DNA of 14,897 nucleotides from Bacteroidia bacterium (GTDB lineage: Bacteria; Bacteroidota; Bacteroidia; NS11-12g; UBA955). Location: positions 1 to 14,897 of the forward strand of contig JALQWO010000018.1 in NCBI GenBank assembly GCA_023258655.1, given 5' to 3'. This document shows positions 1 through 5,673 of this stretch, piece after piece. Each line of letters starts with the position of its first letter. Position 1 is the stretch's first letter. The position numbers and the translations under genes are program-made. The notes beneath the pieces were generated by a model. It made no database searches and was not told the origin of the DNA. It saw only the letters and a program-made list of their open reading frames with translations.

Positions 1-157
1 CGATGAGGTCTGGATCGTTTTTGGGCGCCAGTCGCTGCAGTTGATATTCGAGCTCTACTTTGGTAGCGTAGTAACCCATGATGCCGGTGAAGGCGAGGAT
101 GGCAATCAGGAAGATGGCCTTTTGTTTAAGAATGAAGGTGGCTATTTTATCCCACAT
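1..157 (-). CDS. RND/MMPL-type transporter, N-terminal fragment (runs off window)
   Basis: This reading frame is open from an ATG at 157-155 to the left edge of the window, giving 52 codons. It starts MWDKIATFILKQKAIFLIAI, continues as one hydrophobic helix to about residue 30, and then becomes a polar stretch containing LQRLAPKNDPDLI. A basic start, one membrane helix and a periplasmic segment ending in a P-x-x-DPD motif are typical of the first helix of RND-superfamily (MMPL/patched-like) exporters in Bacteroidota. Only the N-terminus is visible, so substrate and full length cannot be judged. It lies just downstream of the rplI terminator. A TACCTTTG at 173-166, exact to the Bacteroidota -7 motif, sits only 8 bases before the ATG but has no TTG at the right spacing, so I do not call it as a promoter. 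Confidence 0.55.
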   Translation of the reverse strand, partial: MWDKIATFILKQKAIFLIAILAFTGIMGYYATKVELEYQLQRLAPKNDPDLI

Positions 158-175
158 AATGTTGGCAAAGGTACT

Positions 176-212
176 TATAAAAAACAAAGGTCGCCCCATG
201 GGGCGACCTTTG
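176..212 (-). terminator. Rho-independent terminator of rpsF-rpsR-rplI
   Basis: Positions 185-212 form a perfect 28-base palindrome (14-bp arms around an ATGGGG centre), rich in GC: CAAAGGTCGCCCC and its complement. On the minus strand it is followed at once by six T residues (184-179). It begins 18 bases after the rplI stop codon, so it should end the ribosomal protein transcript before the RND gene. Confidence 0.9.
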
Positions 213-230
213 CGTTAGGGTAAAAGAATG

Positions 231-671
231 TTACTCCGCAATTACCTCAAGGGTAATGGTGGCGTTGATGTCTTTGAACAAGTTGATGTTGGCTTCGTAA
301 GAACCCACCATTTTGATGTCATCGAAAACAATTTTGCGACGATCAACGTCGAATCCTTTGTCTTTCAATGCATTGGCTACTTGCAAACTGGTTACAGAAC
401 CGAAGATTTTGCCAGAAGCACCTGCTTTGGCTACCAAGTTGATGGTTGAACCGTTCAACTTTTCTGCCAAGGCTTCTGCATCTTTACGCAATTTGTCCAT
501 TTTGAACGCGCGCTGACGCATGTCTTCTGCCAACATTTTCAAGGCTCCTTCGCTGGCCAATTTGGCTTTGCCGGTAGGAATCAAGAAGTTTCTTGCGTAT
601 CCATCTTTCACAGCAACTACATCGTCTTTGTGTCCGAGGTTTTTTACGTCTTGGGTGAGAATGATTTTCAT
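231..671 (-). CDS. rplI: 50S ribosomal protein L9
   Basis: L9 binds 23S rRNA at the base of the L1 stalk and helps maintain reading frame. The 146-residue product begins MKIILTQDVKNLGHKDDVV and carries the L9 N-domain signature (GYARNFLIP, residues about 24-32). A long charged connecting helix follows (about residues 40-75), then a C-terminal RNA-binding domain with the GKIFGSVT motif near residue 87. Length is normal for the family. The start is supported by an AAGGAGAT ribosome-binding site 6 bases upstream. It is the last gene of rpsF-rpsR-rplI, 15 bases after rpsR, and is followed by a strong terminator. Confidence 0.98.
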   Translation of the reverse strand: MKIILTQDVKNLGHKDDVVAVKDGYARNFLIPTGKAKLASEGALKMLAEDMRQRAFKMDKLRKDAEALAEKLNGSTINLVAKAGASGKIFGSVTSLQVANALKDKGFDVDRRKIVFDDIKMVGSYEANINLFKDINATITLEVIAE

Positions 672-686
672 GTGTCTATCTCCTTC

Positions 687-950
687 TTATTTTAAACCGT
701 CGGCCAAGAAAGGCAACAACGCCAGGTGACGTGCTCTTTTGATGGCTACAGAAATTTTACGTTGATACTTCAAAGAAGTACCGGTGATACGACGTGGCAA
801 GATTTTCCCTTGCTCATTCACGAACTTCAACAAAAACTCAGCGTCTTTGTAGTCGATGTAACGAATACCGTGCTTTTTGAAGCGGCAGTATTTTTTCTTC
901 TGCAAAACCTGTGGGGTCTGGTTGAAGATGAAGTTTGTTTCTTTGCTCAT
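687..950 (-). CDS. rpsR: 30S ribosomal protein S18
   Basis: S18 is a small-subunit protein that pairs with S6 on the platform of the 30S particle. The 87-residue product shows the S18 core: a YCRF segment near residue 21, IDYKD near residue 32, and GKILPRRITGTS near residues 48-59, followed by an AIKRARHLALLP tail. Its ATG overlaps the rpsF stop by four bases (ATGA, 950-947), indicating translational coupling. The order rpsF-rpsR-rplI is conserved in bacteria. Confidence 0.98.
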   Translation of the reverse strand: MSKETNFIFNQTPQVLQKKKYCRFKKHGIRYIDYKDAEFLLKFVNEQGKILPRRITGTSLKYQRKISVAIKRARHLALLPFLADGLK

Positions 951-1351
951 AATTCGTCCTCCTCGATTTCAACTTTCTTTTTAACAACAACTTTCTCGCC
1001 TTGTGGAGTTACGGTGCGAAGTTCACCATTGCGCTTGCGCTGGTTGAAATCCACGCCCCAACGATCCAACTTCACAGTGAGGTAACGCAATACGCGCTCG
1101 TCACGGCGGAAAGCCAATTCGAAAGACTTGATGAATTCTGGGTTAGCAGTAAATTCAAACAAATGATAAAATCCCGTGCCTTTTTTCTGGATTGGGTAGG
1201 CTAGTTTGGTCAGTCCCCAGTTTTCTTCGTGGACTAACTTCCCTCCATTGCCGGTGATCAACTCTCTGTAGCCTGCAACAGCATCTTTCATCTGTTGTTC
1301 AGAGAGCACGGGTGTCAAAATGATCACGGTCTCGTACTGGTTGGTATTCAT
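947..1351 (-). CDS. rpsF: 30S ribosomal protein S6
   Basis: S6 forms a heterodimer with S18 on the 30S platform. The 134-residue product begins MNTNQYETVIILTPVLSEQQ and has the expected landmarks: a WGLTKLAYPIQKKGTGFYHLF segment (residues about 45-66) and the DERVLRYLTVKLD strand near residue 83. The last 30 or so residues extend past the globular core with a basic then acidic tail ending EIEEDEL, a common style in this phylum. It is the first gene of its operon, with a promoter of Bacteroidota type 22 bases upstream, and it overlaps rpsR by four bases. Confidence 0.98.
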   Translation of the reverse strand: MNTNQYETVIILTPVLSEQQMKDAVAGYRELITGNGGKLVHEENWGLTKLAYPIQKKGTGFYHLFEFTANPEFIKSFELAFRRDERVLRYLTVKLDRWGVDFNQRKRNGELRTVTPQGEKVVVKKKVEIEEDEL

Positions 1352-1372
1352 TTGGCTATAAAATTAGGGCTG

Positions 1373-1403
1373 CAAAGATAGTGATTTGCCTGTAAAATAA
1401 CAA
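1373..1403 (-). promoter_or_regulatory. Promoter of the rpsF operon (Bacteroidota -33/-7 type)
   Basis: On the minus strand a TTG (1403-1401) is followed by a 20-base spacer and then TATCTTTG (1380-1373), an exact match to the Bacteroidota -7 consensus TAnnTTTG. The bases just downstream, TTTGCAGCCCT, are shared with the rpmH promoter in this window. The leader to the rpsF ATG is short (about 15-20 bases). Confidence 0.8.
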
Positions 1404-1478
1404 GTTGTCGCACTTTATTCCCATTCCTTCCAAAACGGCCATGTCCAACCCCCACAACTTAAACAATCCAATACCTTC

Positions 1479-1763
1479 TCAAGGCACGGGATCATACCCA
1501 CTTCCACCCCAAGGATGGCAACGCGAAATCCGTTTCAAAGTGAGCCAGCCCCCGCGGAATGGGCCATGCTTTTTCAACGCCTCTACCCCATATTGACTGC
1601 AGGTTGGGACGAACCGACAGCTATTGGGCAAAAGGGGCGACAACAAATATTGATATGTGCGTATCAACAGCAGAAACACGACGTTGATCCCTTTGAGCAA
1701 AAACGACTGTCCACCCGCAATTCGGTTGGCGTTCTTATTGGCTGTCCGACAATTCGAGCACAT
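1479..1763 (-). CDS. yidD: Membrane protein insertion efficiency factor YidD
   Basis: YidD is a small inner-membrane-associated protein thought to aid YidC-dependent insertion. The core is clear: LLLIRTYQYLLSPLLPNSC, then CRFVPTCSQY, KKHGPFRGGWL and the C-terminal CHPWGGSGYDPVP. The start is uncertain. The ATG at 1763 gives 94 residues and overlaps rnpA by 29 bases, but the first 22 residues (MCSNCRTANKNANRI...) do not look like YidD. An in-frame TTG at 1700, just after the rnpA stop, gives 73 residues, nearer to the usual family length. It follows rnpA in the common rpmH-rnpA-yidD order. YidC is not in the window. Confidence 0.9.
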   Translation of the reverse strand: MCSNCRTANKNANRIAGGQSFLLKGINVVFLLLIRTYQYLLSPLLPNSCRFVPTCSQYGVEALKKHGPFRGGWLTLKRISRCHPWGGSGYDPVP

Positions 1764-2160
1764 CAAAAATTTTCTTCATTAAAACCGCATAGGCCCGCTC
1801 CAGTTGATCCAACGTGGGAAGCTCTGCACCTACGAACATAATAGCCAGCGCCAAGGTTTCCCCTTTCACTTCCAATGCGCGATACAATGGCAATTTGTTT
1901 TTGCGGTAAACCTCCCGCAAACGGCGTTTGACAAAATTGCGGTCGACAGCCCGCTTGAATTTGCGCTTGCTCGCTGTAAAAACAACCTGAACAGGCACCC
2001 CATCCACTGGCAAGGGCGTCAACATCAAATTCGCACGCAAAGGATATTTTGAAACAAAAACGCCAGACTGAAACAGTCCGGCGATGATTTTTTCACTATT
2101 GAGTTTTTCGGTCTTCCCGAAAGCCTGTCCCAAACGATATGGCAACACCTCAGAAGTCAT
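1735..2160 (-). CDS. rnpA: Ribonuclease P protein component
   Basis: This is the protein cofactor of RNase P, which assists the catalytic RNA in removing tRNA 5' leaders. The 141-residue product has the start LGQAFGKTEKLNS (the usual 'R..F..v...' region), a middle strand segment VQVVFTASKRKFKRAVDRN, and the family's RNR signature at residues 70-82 (R-A-V-D-R-N, then K-R-R-L-R). It lies 26 bases downstream of rpmH and overlaps the longer yidD reading frame at its 3' end. Other starts inside the first ten codons cannot be excluded. Confidence 0.96.
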   Translation of the reverse strand: MTSEVLPYRLGQAFGKTEKLNSEKIIAGLFQSGVFVSKYPLRANLMLTPLPVDGVPVQVVFTASKRKFKRAVDRNFVKRRLREVYRKNKLPLYRALEVKGETLALAIMFVGAELPTLDQLERAYAVLMKKIFDVLELSDSQ

Positions 2161-2186
2161 TGCCTTGCTTGCACAGACAAAGGCAA

Positions 2187-2348
2187 TTAGCCCTTGTGAC
2201 TACGCTCGTGAGATACAGTAAGACTTGCACGACCGCGTTTGCGACGAGCAGCCAACACCCTGCGGCCATTGGCAGTTGCCATTCTTTCACGGAAACCGTG
2301 ACGGTTCTTGCGTTTTCTATTCGAGGGTTGGTAAGTGCGTTTGGTCAT
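2187..2348 (-). CDS. rpmH: 50S ribosomal protein L34
   Basis: Direct translation of the minus strand from the ATG at 2348 gives 53 residues starting MTKRTYQPSNRKRKNRHGFR, with the diagnostic GFRERMATANGRRVLAARR block and a basic C-terminus ending SHKG, then TAA at 2189-2187. It is extremely Arg/Lys-rich, as expected for this rRNA-binding protein. L34 sits in the large subunit. It heads the rpmH-rnpA-yidD cluster and has its own promoter 25 bases upstream. The short tail after the usual L34 end (TVSHERSHKG) is slightly longer than in proteobacterial L34. Confidence 0.97.
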   Translation of the reverse strand: MTKRTYQPSNRKRKNRHGFRERMATANGRRVLAARRKRGRASLTVSHERSHKG

Positions 2349-2372
2349 GATTGAAAATGCTTAAAAGGGCTG

Positions 2373-2403
2373 CAAATATACAATAGCGATTGTCGATTTG
2401 CAA
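2373..2403 (-). promoter_or_regulatory. Promoter of rpmH-rnpA-yidD (Bacteroidota -33/-7 type)
   Basis: On the minus strand a TTG (2403-2401) is followed by exactly 20 bases and then TATATTTG (2380-2373), an exact TAnnTTTG match. Spacing and the downstream bases TTTGCAGCCCT are the same as at the rpsF promoter. Confidence 0.8.
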
Positions 2404-2438
2404 CACATCCCATGTTTTTTTCAGTTCTTTGTGATGCC

Positions 2439-2963
2439 ATGGCCTCAGAATCTCCTTCGCAAGCCCAATTTATAGAAAAAACATCCATGACCAGAATAGG
2501 ATTAATCACCTTAATCCCGGCCACCGCATTGATGTTCATCGTTACCCTGAGCGACCTGCATTCCACCGGCATTGATTTGGCCATCGACCTGATAAAACAG
2601 CCACAATTATGGATCATGTTTTCCGTTTTGCTCCTGCTTTTATCACTCAAATTGAAGGTTCAAATCAACAGCCACGGGATTCAATATCAAATGCTACCTT
2701 TTCATCGCAAAGCACGATACATTTCCTGGCAAGAGATCACCGCCTGCCAAATACTGAAAATCAACGCATTGAAAGAGTTCGGTGGCTGGGGCATTCGCAG
2801 GGGTCGACTCGGCAAAGCCTACAACCCAGAAGGCAGCATCATTTTGCACATCGAAACCCACACAGGCACCCCCATCAATGTCAGCATCCGCAACCATGAG
2901 TTGCTCAGCTCCATGGCAGAAGCACAAGGGTGGAACATTCTCCCGCTGGTCAAAAAATCGTGA
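2439..2963 (+). CDS. Small membrane protein with a PH-like domain
   Basis: Function is unknown. The 174-residue product has two hydrophobic helices near residues 20-40 and 55-70, followed by a soluble beta-rich segment. That segment contains ISWQEITACQI and the motif EFGGWGIRRGRLGKAYN, which I recognise from a family of Bacteroidota proteins with two membrane helices and a bacterial PH-like domain. In those, a GWGIR...AYN loop precedes strands that bind nothing known. An upstream ATG at 2412 would add nine residues (MFFSVLCDA). I prefer 2439 because homologues, as I recall them, begin roughly a dozen residues before the F-x-E-K segment seen here. It is divergent from rpmH, and its stop is 24 bases from the convergent HAD gene. 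Confidence 0.65.
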   Translation: MASESPSQAQFIEKTSMTRIGLITLIPATALMFIVTLSDLHSTGIDLAIDLIKQPQLWIMFSVLLLLLSLKLKVQINSHGIQYQMLPFHRKARYISWQEITACQILKINALKEFGGWGIRRGRLGKAYNPEGSIILHIETHTGTPINVSIRNHELLSSMAEAQGWNILPLVKKS

Positions 2964-2987
2964 TGCAGACGACTTTAACTGCTTGCA

Positions 2988-3689
2988 TTATTTTCGACTG
3001 CGCAGCAACCCATTATTCTTTGGGAAGTACGCGATCAGTGGCTGGAGGTCCGACAAAATTTGAGAATAAGGAGCAGTACGCAATTCATCGTATGTGTTTG
3101 CCCCTGTAAGAACTCCGATATTCCAGGCACACCCGGCGGAAAAGCCCTCGTATAAGTCGCTCACCGTATCCCCCACTTTCATCACATAGTGCGAGTACTG
3201 AACCCCAGCACGCTTCATCGCCAAGCGTATCATATCGGGCTGCGGCCTACCCACAGACACTTCATCGCTGCCGATGTACCCATCAATGATCGCCTCGAGA
3301 CCCAAATTGGCCACGATCACACTGGCCACTTCACGATTAAAACCCGTATTTAAGTACAATTTGGAACCGCTCGCTTTGATGTGCTCAAACAATTCAGCCG
3401 CATAAGGCATCAACTCAATCTTCCCTTTTTCTGCGTACTGTTCCATCAATTGCTCATTGAATTTAGAAACCAACTCATCGATGATATTGGGCGTTACCGC
3501 GGTTTTGTTCAACGAACACAACTGTTCGAAAGCCATCTTCTTGGGAATCCCCATGACTTTGTTCGCTTGGTCCATTGAAATGTCGATGTTCAACTTCCAT
3601 TTCATCGCATCGATGGCGGCTTGTTGCACAAGTCCGAAATCATTGACAGTTGTCCCTGCCATGTCCATCACTACCAATTGAGGTTTCAT
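2988..3689 (-). CDS. Phosphonatase-like HAD hydrolase (PhnX-like, TIGR03351 type)
   Basis: Likely hydrolyses phosphonoacetaldehyde or a close analogue to an aldehyde and phosphate in the cytoplasm. In the 233-residue protein, motif I is D9-M-A11-G-T-T. Having Ala instead of Asp two residues after the nucleophile is the hallmark of phosphonatases, which do not need that general acid. The cap carries MGIPK with Lys50 at the position of the Schiff-base lysine of PhnX (MGxxK). Motif II is LNTGF with T115, GRPQPDM (R148) matches the phosphonatase-type GRPxPxM, and KVGDTVSDLYEGFSAGC (D174, D178) is motif IV. The tail GVLTGANTYDELRTAPYSQI matches what I recall of TIGR03351. It is divergent from the ATP-grasp operon, sharing a 122-base intergenic region. 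An ordinary phosphoglycolate-type HAD is unlikely given the D-x-A motif. Confidence 0.85.
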   Translation of the reverse strand: MKPQLVVMDMAGTTVNDFGLVQQAAIDAMKWKLNIDISMDQANKVMGIPKKMAFEQLCSLNKTAVTPNIIDELVSKFNEQLMEQYAEKGKIELMPYAAELFEHIKASGSKLYLNTGFNREVASVIVANLGLEAIIDGYIGSDEVSVGRPQPDMIRLAMKRAGVQYSHYVMKVGDTVSDLYEGFSAGCAWNIGVLTGANTYDELRTAPYSQILSDLQPLIAYFPKNNGLLRSRK

Positions 3690-3759
3690 GGCAACAAAGG
3701 AACTTCCGGTTTAAGAACTTAAAATTAATTCTCTGTTAATTACGGAAAAAACTCAAACC

Positions 3760-3792
3760 GTAACATCATTGTAACACTGTGGAGACATAGTC
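3760..3792 (+). promoter_or_regulatory. Pho-box-like tandem 11-bp repeats upstream of the ATP-grasp operon
   Basis: Two consecutive 11-mers begin with the same hexamer: GTAACATCATT (3760-3770) and GTAACACTGTG (3771-3781). A third, weaker copy follows in phase, GAGACATAGTC (3782-3792). Direct half-sites at an exact 11-bp period are the form bound by PhoB/OmpR-family regulators (E. coli Pho box CTGTCAT plus 4 bases; Firmicutes TTAACA plus 5). The array lies 19 bases before the ATG at 3812 and about 70 bases before the divergent HAD start, so it could serve both. The link to a phosphate regulator is inference; the periodic repeat is seen directly. Confidence 0.4.
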
Positions 3793-3811
3793 GGAAGTAA
3801 TTGCGGCCTCT

Positions 3812-4768
3812 ATGAAAATTGCCATTTTATACGCGGAAAGTCGCTATACCCCTTGGAGAGAAAACATCGATACACTCACCGCCATTTCCTTGTACCGAGC
3901 GTTGCCTAAAAACGCCCACGGTACCCTGGTCCACATGACTCAACCGAATATTGAATTGGCTCAACTGTTATCAAAATTCGACCTGGTCCTCAATTTATGC
4001 TACGGATTTCAAAACCTGTCACAGGCCGATGTGGCCTGCTGGCTCGACGACCATCAAATCAAACACCTAAGCAGCGCGGGAGAACAACAACAAAAGGCGC
4101 AAGACAAATTATACGTAGAAAACGTGTTGACTGAAAACAACATCGCGGCACCGCAATCCATCCAACAACTCGCAGATATCAACCAAGGCCTTTACATCAC
4201 CAAACCCAGAAAAGGAGGATGCCATCGGGGCATTGAGATCACCGACGCAAAAACAGCCTTTGAGCGGTTCGAGATCAATAGGGCCGACGACAAACTTACA
4301 CAGCCCTACCTCATCGGTCGGGAATTTAGCGTGGCCATCATTCCAAATAAAACATCGGAGGGCTTCGAAATACTCCCGCCTTTGGAAGTCATACCCTACC
4401 CCAAACGGACCATTTACCTCGCCGGTCAATCGCATGGAAAAACACGCCGAAGCTACCATCCCACGCTCTCTATCGAAGAAAGATCGCGCCTAGAACAAGC
4501 CTGCATCGGCGCGCACAACGCCTTGGGATTGTCGTTTTTCTCACGGGTCGACATCAGGATGGTTGATGACATCCCCTTTGTTTTGGATGTAAACACCATG
4601 CCCAATATGCATCCAACAAAAAGTATGCTACCAGGCCTATTGAAAACCCATAAAATTGGGCTGCACGAATTCGTGAGGCGGTTGATTGGGATGGGAGAAC
4701 TCAAATATAATCTCAAAGGGTTGGGAACCTCTAATCCCTCCGGCGTTCAGGAAATAACGTATCCTTAA
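3812..4768 (+). CDS. ATP-grasp ligase related to D-alanine-D-alanine ligase
   Basis: The 318-residue protein has the D-Ala-D-Ala ligase layout in a compact form. An N-terminal domain includes LVLNLCYGFQNLSQADV (residues 58-74), in the place of the Ddl 'LHG..GEDG..QG' segment. Then come ITKPRKGGCHRGI (129-141, ATP-binding lysine and glycine loop), PYLIGREFSVAII (165-177), RVDIRM (245-250) and LDVNTMPNMHPTKSMLP (258-274), where D259 and N261 fit the metal ligands. Such enzymes join an amino acid carboxylate to an amine using ATP. It probably is not the housekeeping Ddl: the loop between 195 and 215 is short and the gene heads an operon with PHP, DUF5690 and FAD genes. Substrate is unknown; ligation involving an aminophosphonate is possible but only a guess. 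The start follows the tandem repeats by 19 bases. Confidence 0.75.
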   Translation: MKIAILYAESRYTPWRENIDTLTAISLYRALPKNAHGTLVHMTQPNIELAQLLSKFDLVLNLCYGFQNLSQADVACWLDDHQIKHLSSAGEQQQKAQDKLYVENVLTENNIAAPQSIQQLADINQGLYITKPRKGGCHRGIEITDAKTAFERFEINRADDKLTQPYLIGREFSVAIIPNKTSEGFEILPPLEVIPYPKRTIYLAGQSHGKTRRSYHPTLSIEERSRLEQACIGAHNALGLSFFSRVDIRMVDDIPFVLDVNTMPNMHPTKSMLPGLLKTHKIGLHEFVRRLIGMGELKYNLKGLGTSNPSGVQEITYP

Positions 4769-4824
4769 CATCCACTTCCCCTTAACCATACATTGATTCG
4801 ATTTCTTCGTGATTCAACTTCACT

Positions 4825-5673
4825 GTGAATCTCCATACTCATACAGATTTTTGCGACGGCAAGGGAACGCCCCGGGATTTCGTTAAAAAAGCCATAGAAC
4901 TCAAATTCTCCTACTTGGGTTTCAGCGCCCATGCGCCCATCAACATTCCGTGCGTATGGGCATTGCCTACAGAAAAGTTGGACGATTACTGCGATACCAT
5001 CGTGGGTCTACAATCAGAATTTTCTAAAAAACTAACCCTTTTTCACGGGTTTGAGATTGACTTTCTCGAGGGTATCGGCTTTCCCAGTCTTTCAATCGAA
5101 CGAATTCAATCCGCACAATTTTTTATCTGTAGCATTCACTTTTTGAACATCCACAACGGACAGCCCAACAGTACACCGCGATACATTGAAATTGACGGCG
5201 CCTACTCGCAATTCATGTTGGCCATGAAAGGGCACCAATATTCACTTAAAAAACTCCTGAGCAATTTTCTCTCTACCACAGAGAAAATGATTCAAACGCC
5301 TGTTTCTGGCGAGGGTGTTAAAATCATCGGACATGTAGACAAAGTGGTGCTAAACGCCCAACAATTGCCTGAATTTGAGCATCTCTCGGACTGGTTTTAT
5401 GACGCATTACTGCGAATTCTCATCGAGCATCTCCATGAGTACGATTATGTAGAAATCAATACGCGCGCCCTATACAAAAAAGGACTCAGCCAACCCTACC
5501 CTCGATTCGTGCTACTGGAGGCATTACAGGAACATCAAATTCCATTGTTGCTCAACAGCGACGCGCACCATCCATCGGAAATCGCAGGTGGATACAAAGA
5601 ATGTCTAGACAAACTCACATCACTAACCAACATCAACCCCAACAACCTACAGTTTCAATGGCCAAAGAAATAA
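4825..5673 (+). CDS. PHP-domain phosphoesterase (histidinol-phosphatase-like)
   Basis: The 282-residue protein is a PHP-fold metal-dependent phosphoesterase of the HisK type. The predicted metal ligands are all present: H4-x-H6 and D11 at the N-terminus (NLHTHTDFCD), H36 in FSAHAP, E77 in GFEIDF, H105 in SIHFL, H170 in GHVDK, and D246/H248 in NSDAHHP. The start is GTG. A stop codon 12 bases upstream and the HTH motif at residues 4-6 leave no room for a longer start. No histidine-synthesis genes are near, so a different phosphate ester or diester is likely. It lies 56 bases after the ATP-grasp gene and its end overlaps the next gene by 16 bases, so they are probably co-translated. The true substrate cannot be read from sequence. 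Confidence 0.8.
   Translation: MNLHTHTDFCDGKGTPRDFVKKAIELKFSYLGFSAHAPINIPCVWALPTEKLDDYCDTIVGLQSEFSKKLTLFHGFEIDFLEGIGFPSLSIERIQSAQFFICSIHFLNIHNGQPNSTPRYIEIDGAYSQFMLAMKGHQYSLKKLLSNFLSTTEKMIQTPVSGEGVKIIGHVDKVVLNAQQLPEFEHLSDWFYDALLRILIEHLHEYDYVEINTRALYKKGLSQPYPRFVLLEALQEHQIPLLLNSDAHHPSEIAGGYKECLDKLTSLTNINPNNLQFQWPKK

Noticed and set aside
1405..1841. Plus-strand frames opposite yidD and rnpA
   Set aside because: They are antisense to two well-recognised genes, proline-rich and low in plausible protein features.
2345..2650. Minus-strand open frame of about 100 codons overlapping rpmH and the PH-like gene
   Set aside because: It lies antisense to the PH-like gene and covers the rpmH promoter and start; its product resembles no family I know, whereas both overlapped genes are well supported.
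2964..2987. Possible bidirectional terminator between the PH-like and HAD genes
   Set aside because: The gap is 24 bases and only a 4-bp GCAG/CTGC pairing is possible with no T run.
3692..3699. TTCCTTTG just upstream of the HAD start as a -7 promoter motif
   Set aside because: It has one mismatch to TAnnTTTG, no TTG about 20 bases upstream, and would leave almost no leader.
3711..3741. Short inverted repeats TTAAG-AA-CTTAA and AATTAA-N7-TTAATT between HAD and the ATP-grasp gene
   Set aside because: They are only 5-6 bp, wholly AT-rich and expected by chance in such sequence; an operator is possible but unsupported.
3812..4768. Calling the ATP-grasp gene the housekeeping ddl
   Set aside because: The Ddl-type motifs are present, but the mid-protein loop is short, the N-terminal substrate segment diverges, and there are no cell-wall genes nearby.
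4825..5673. Calling the PHP gene hisK (histidinol phosphatase)
   Set aside because: The fold and metal ligands fit, but PHP enzymes have varied substrates and no histidine-synthesis genes are nearby.
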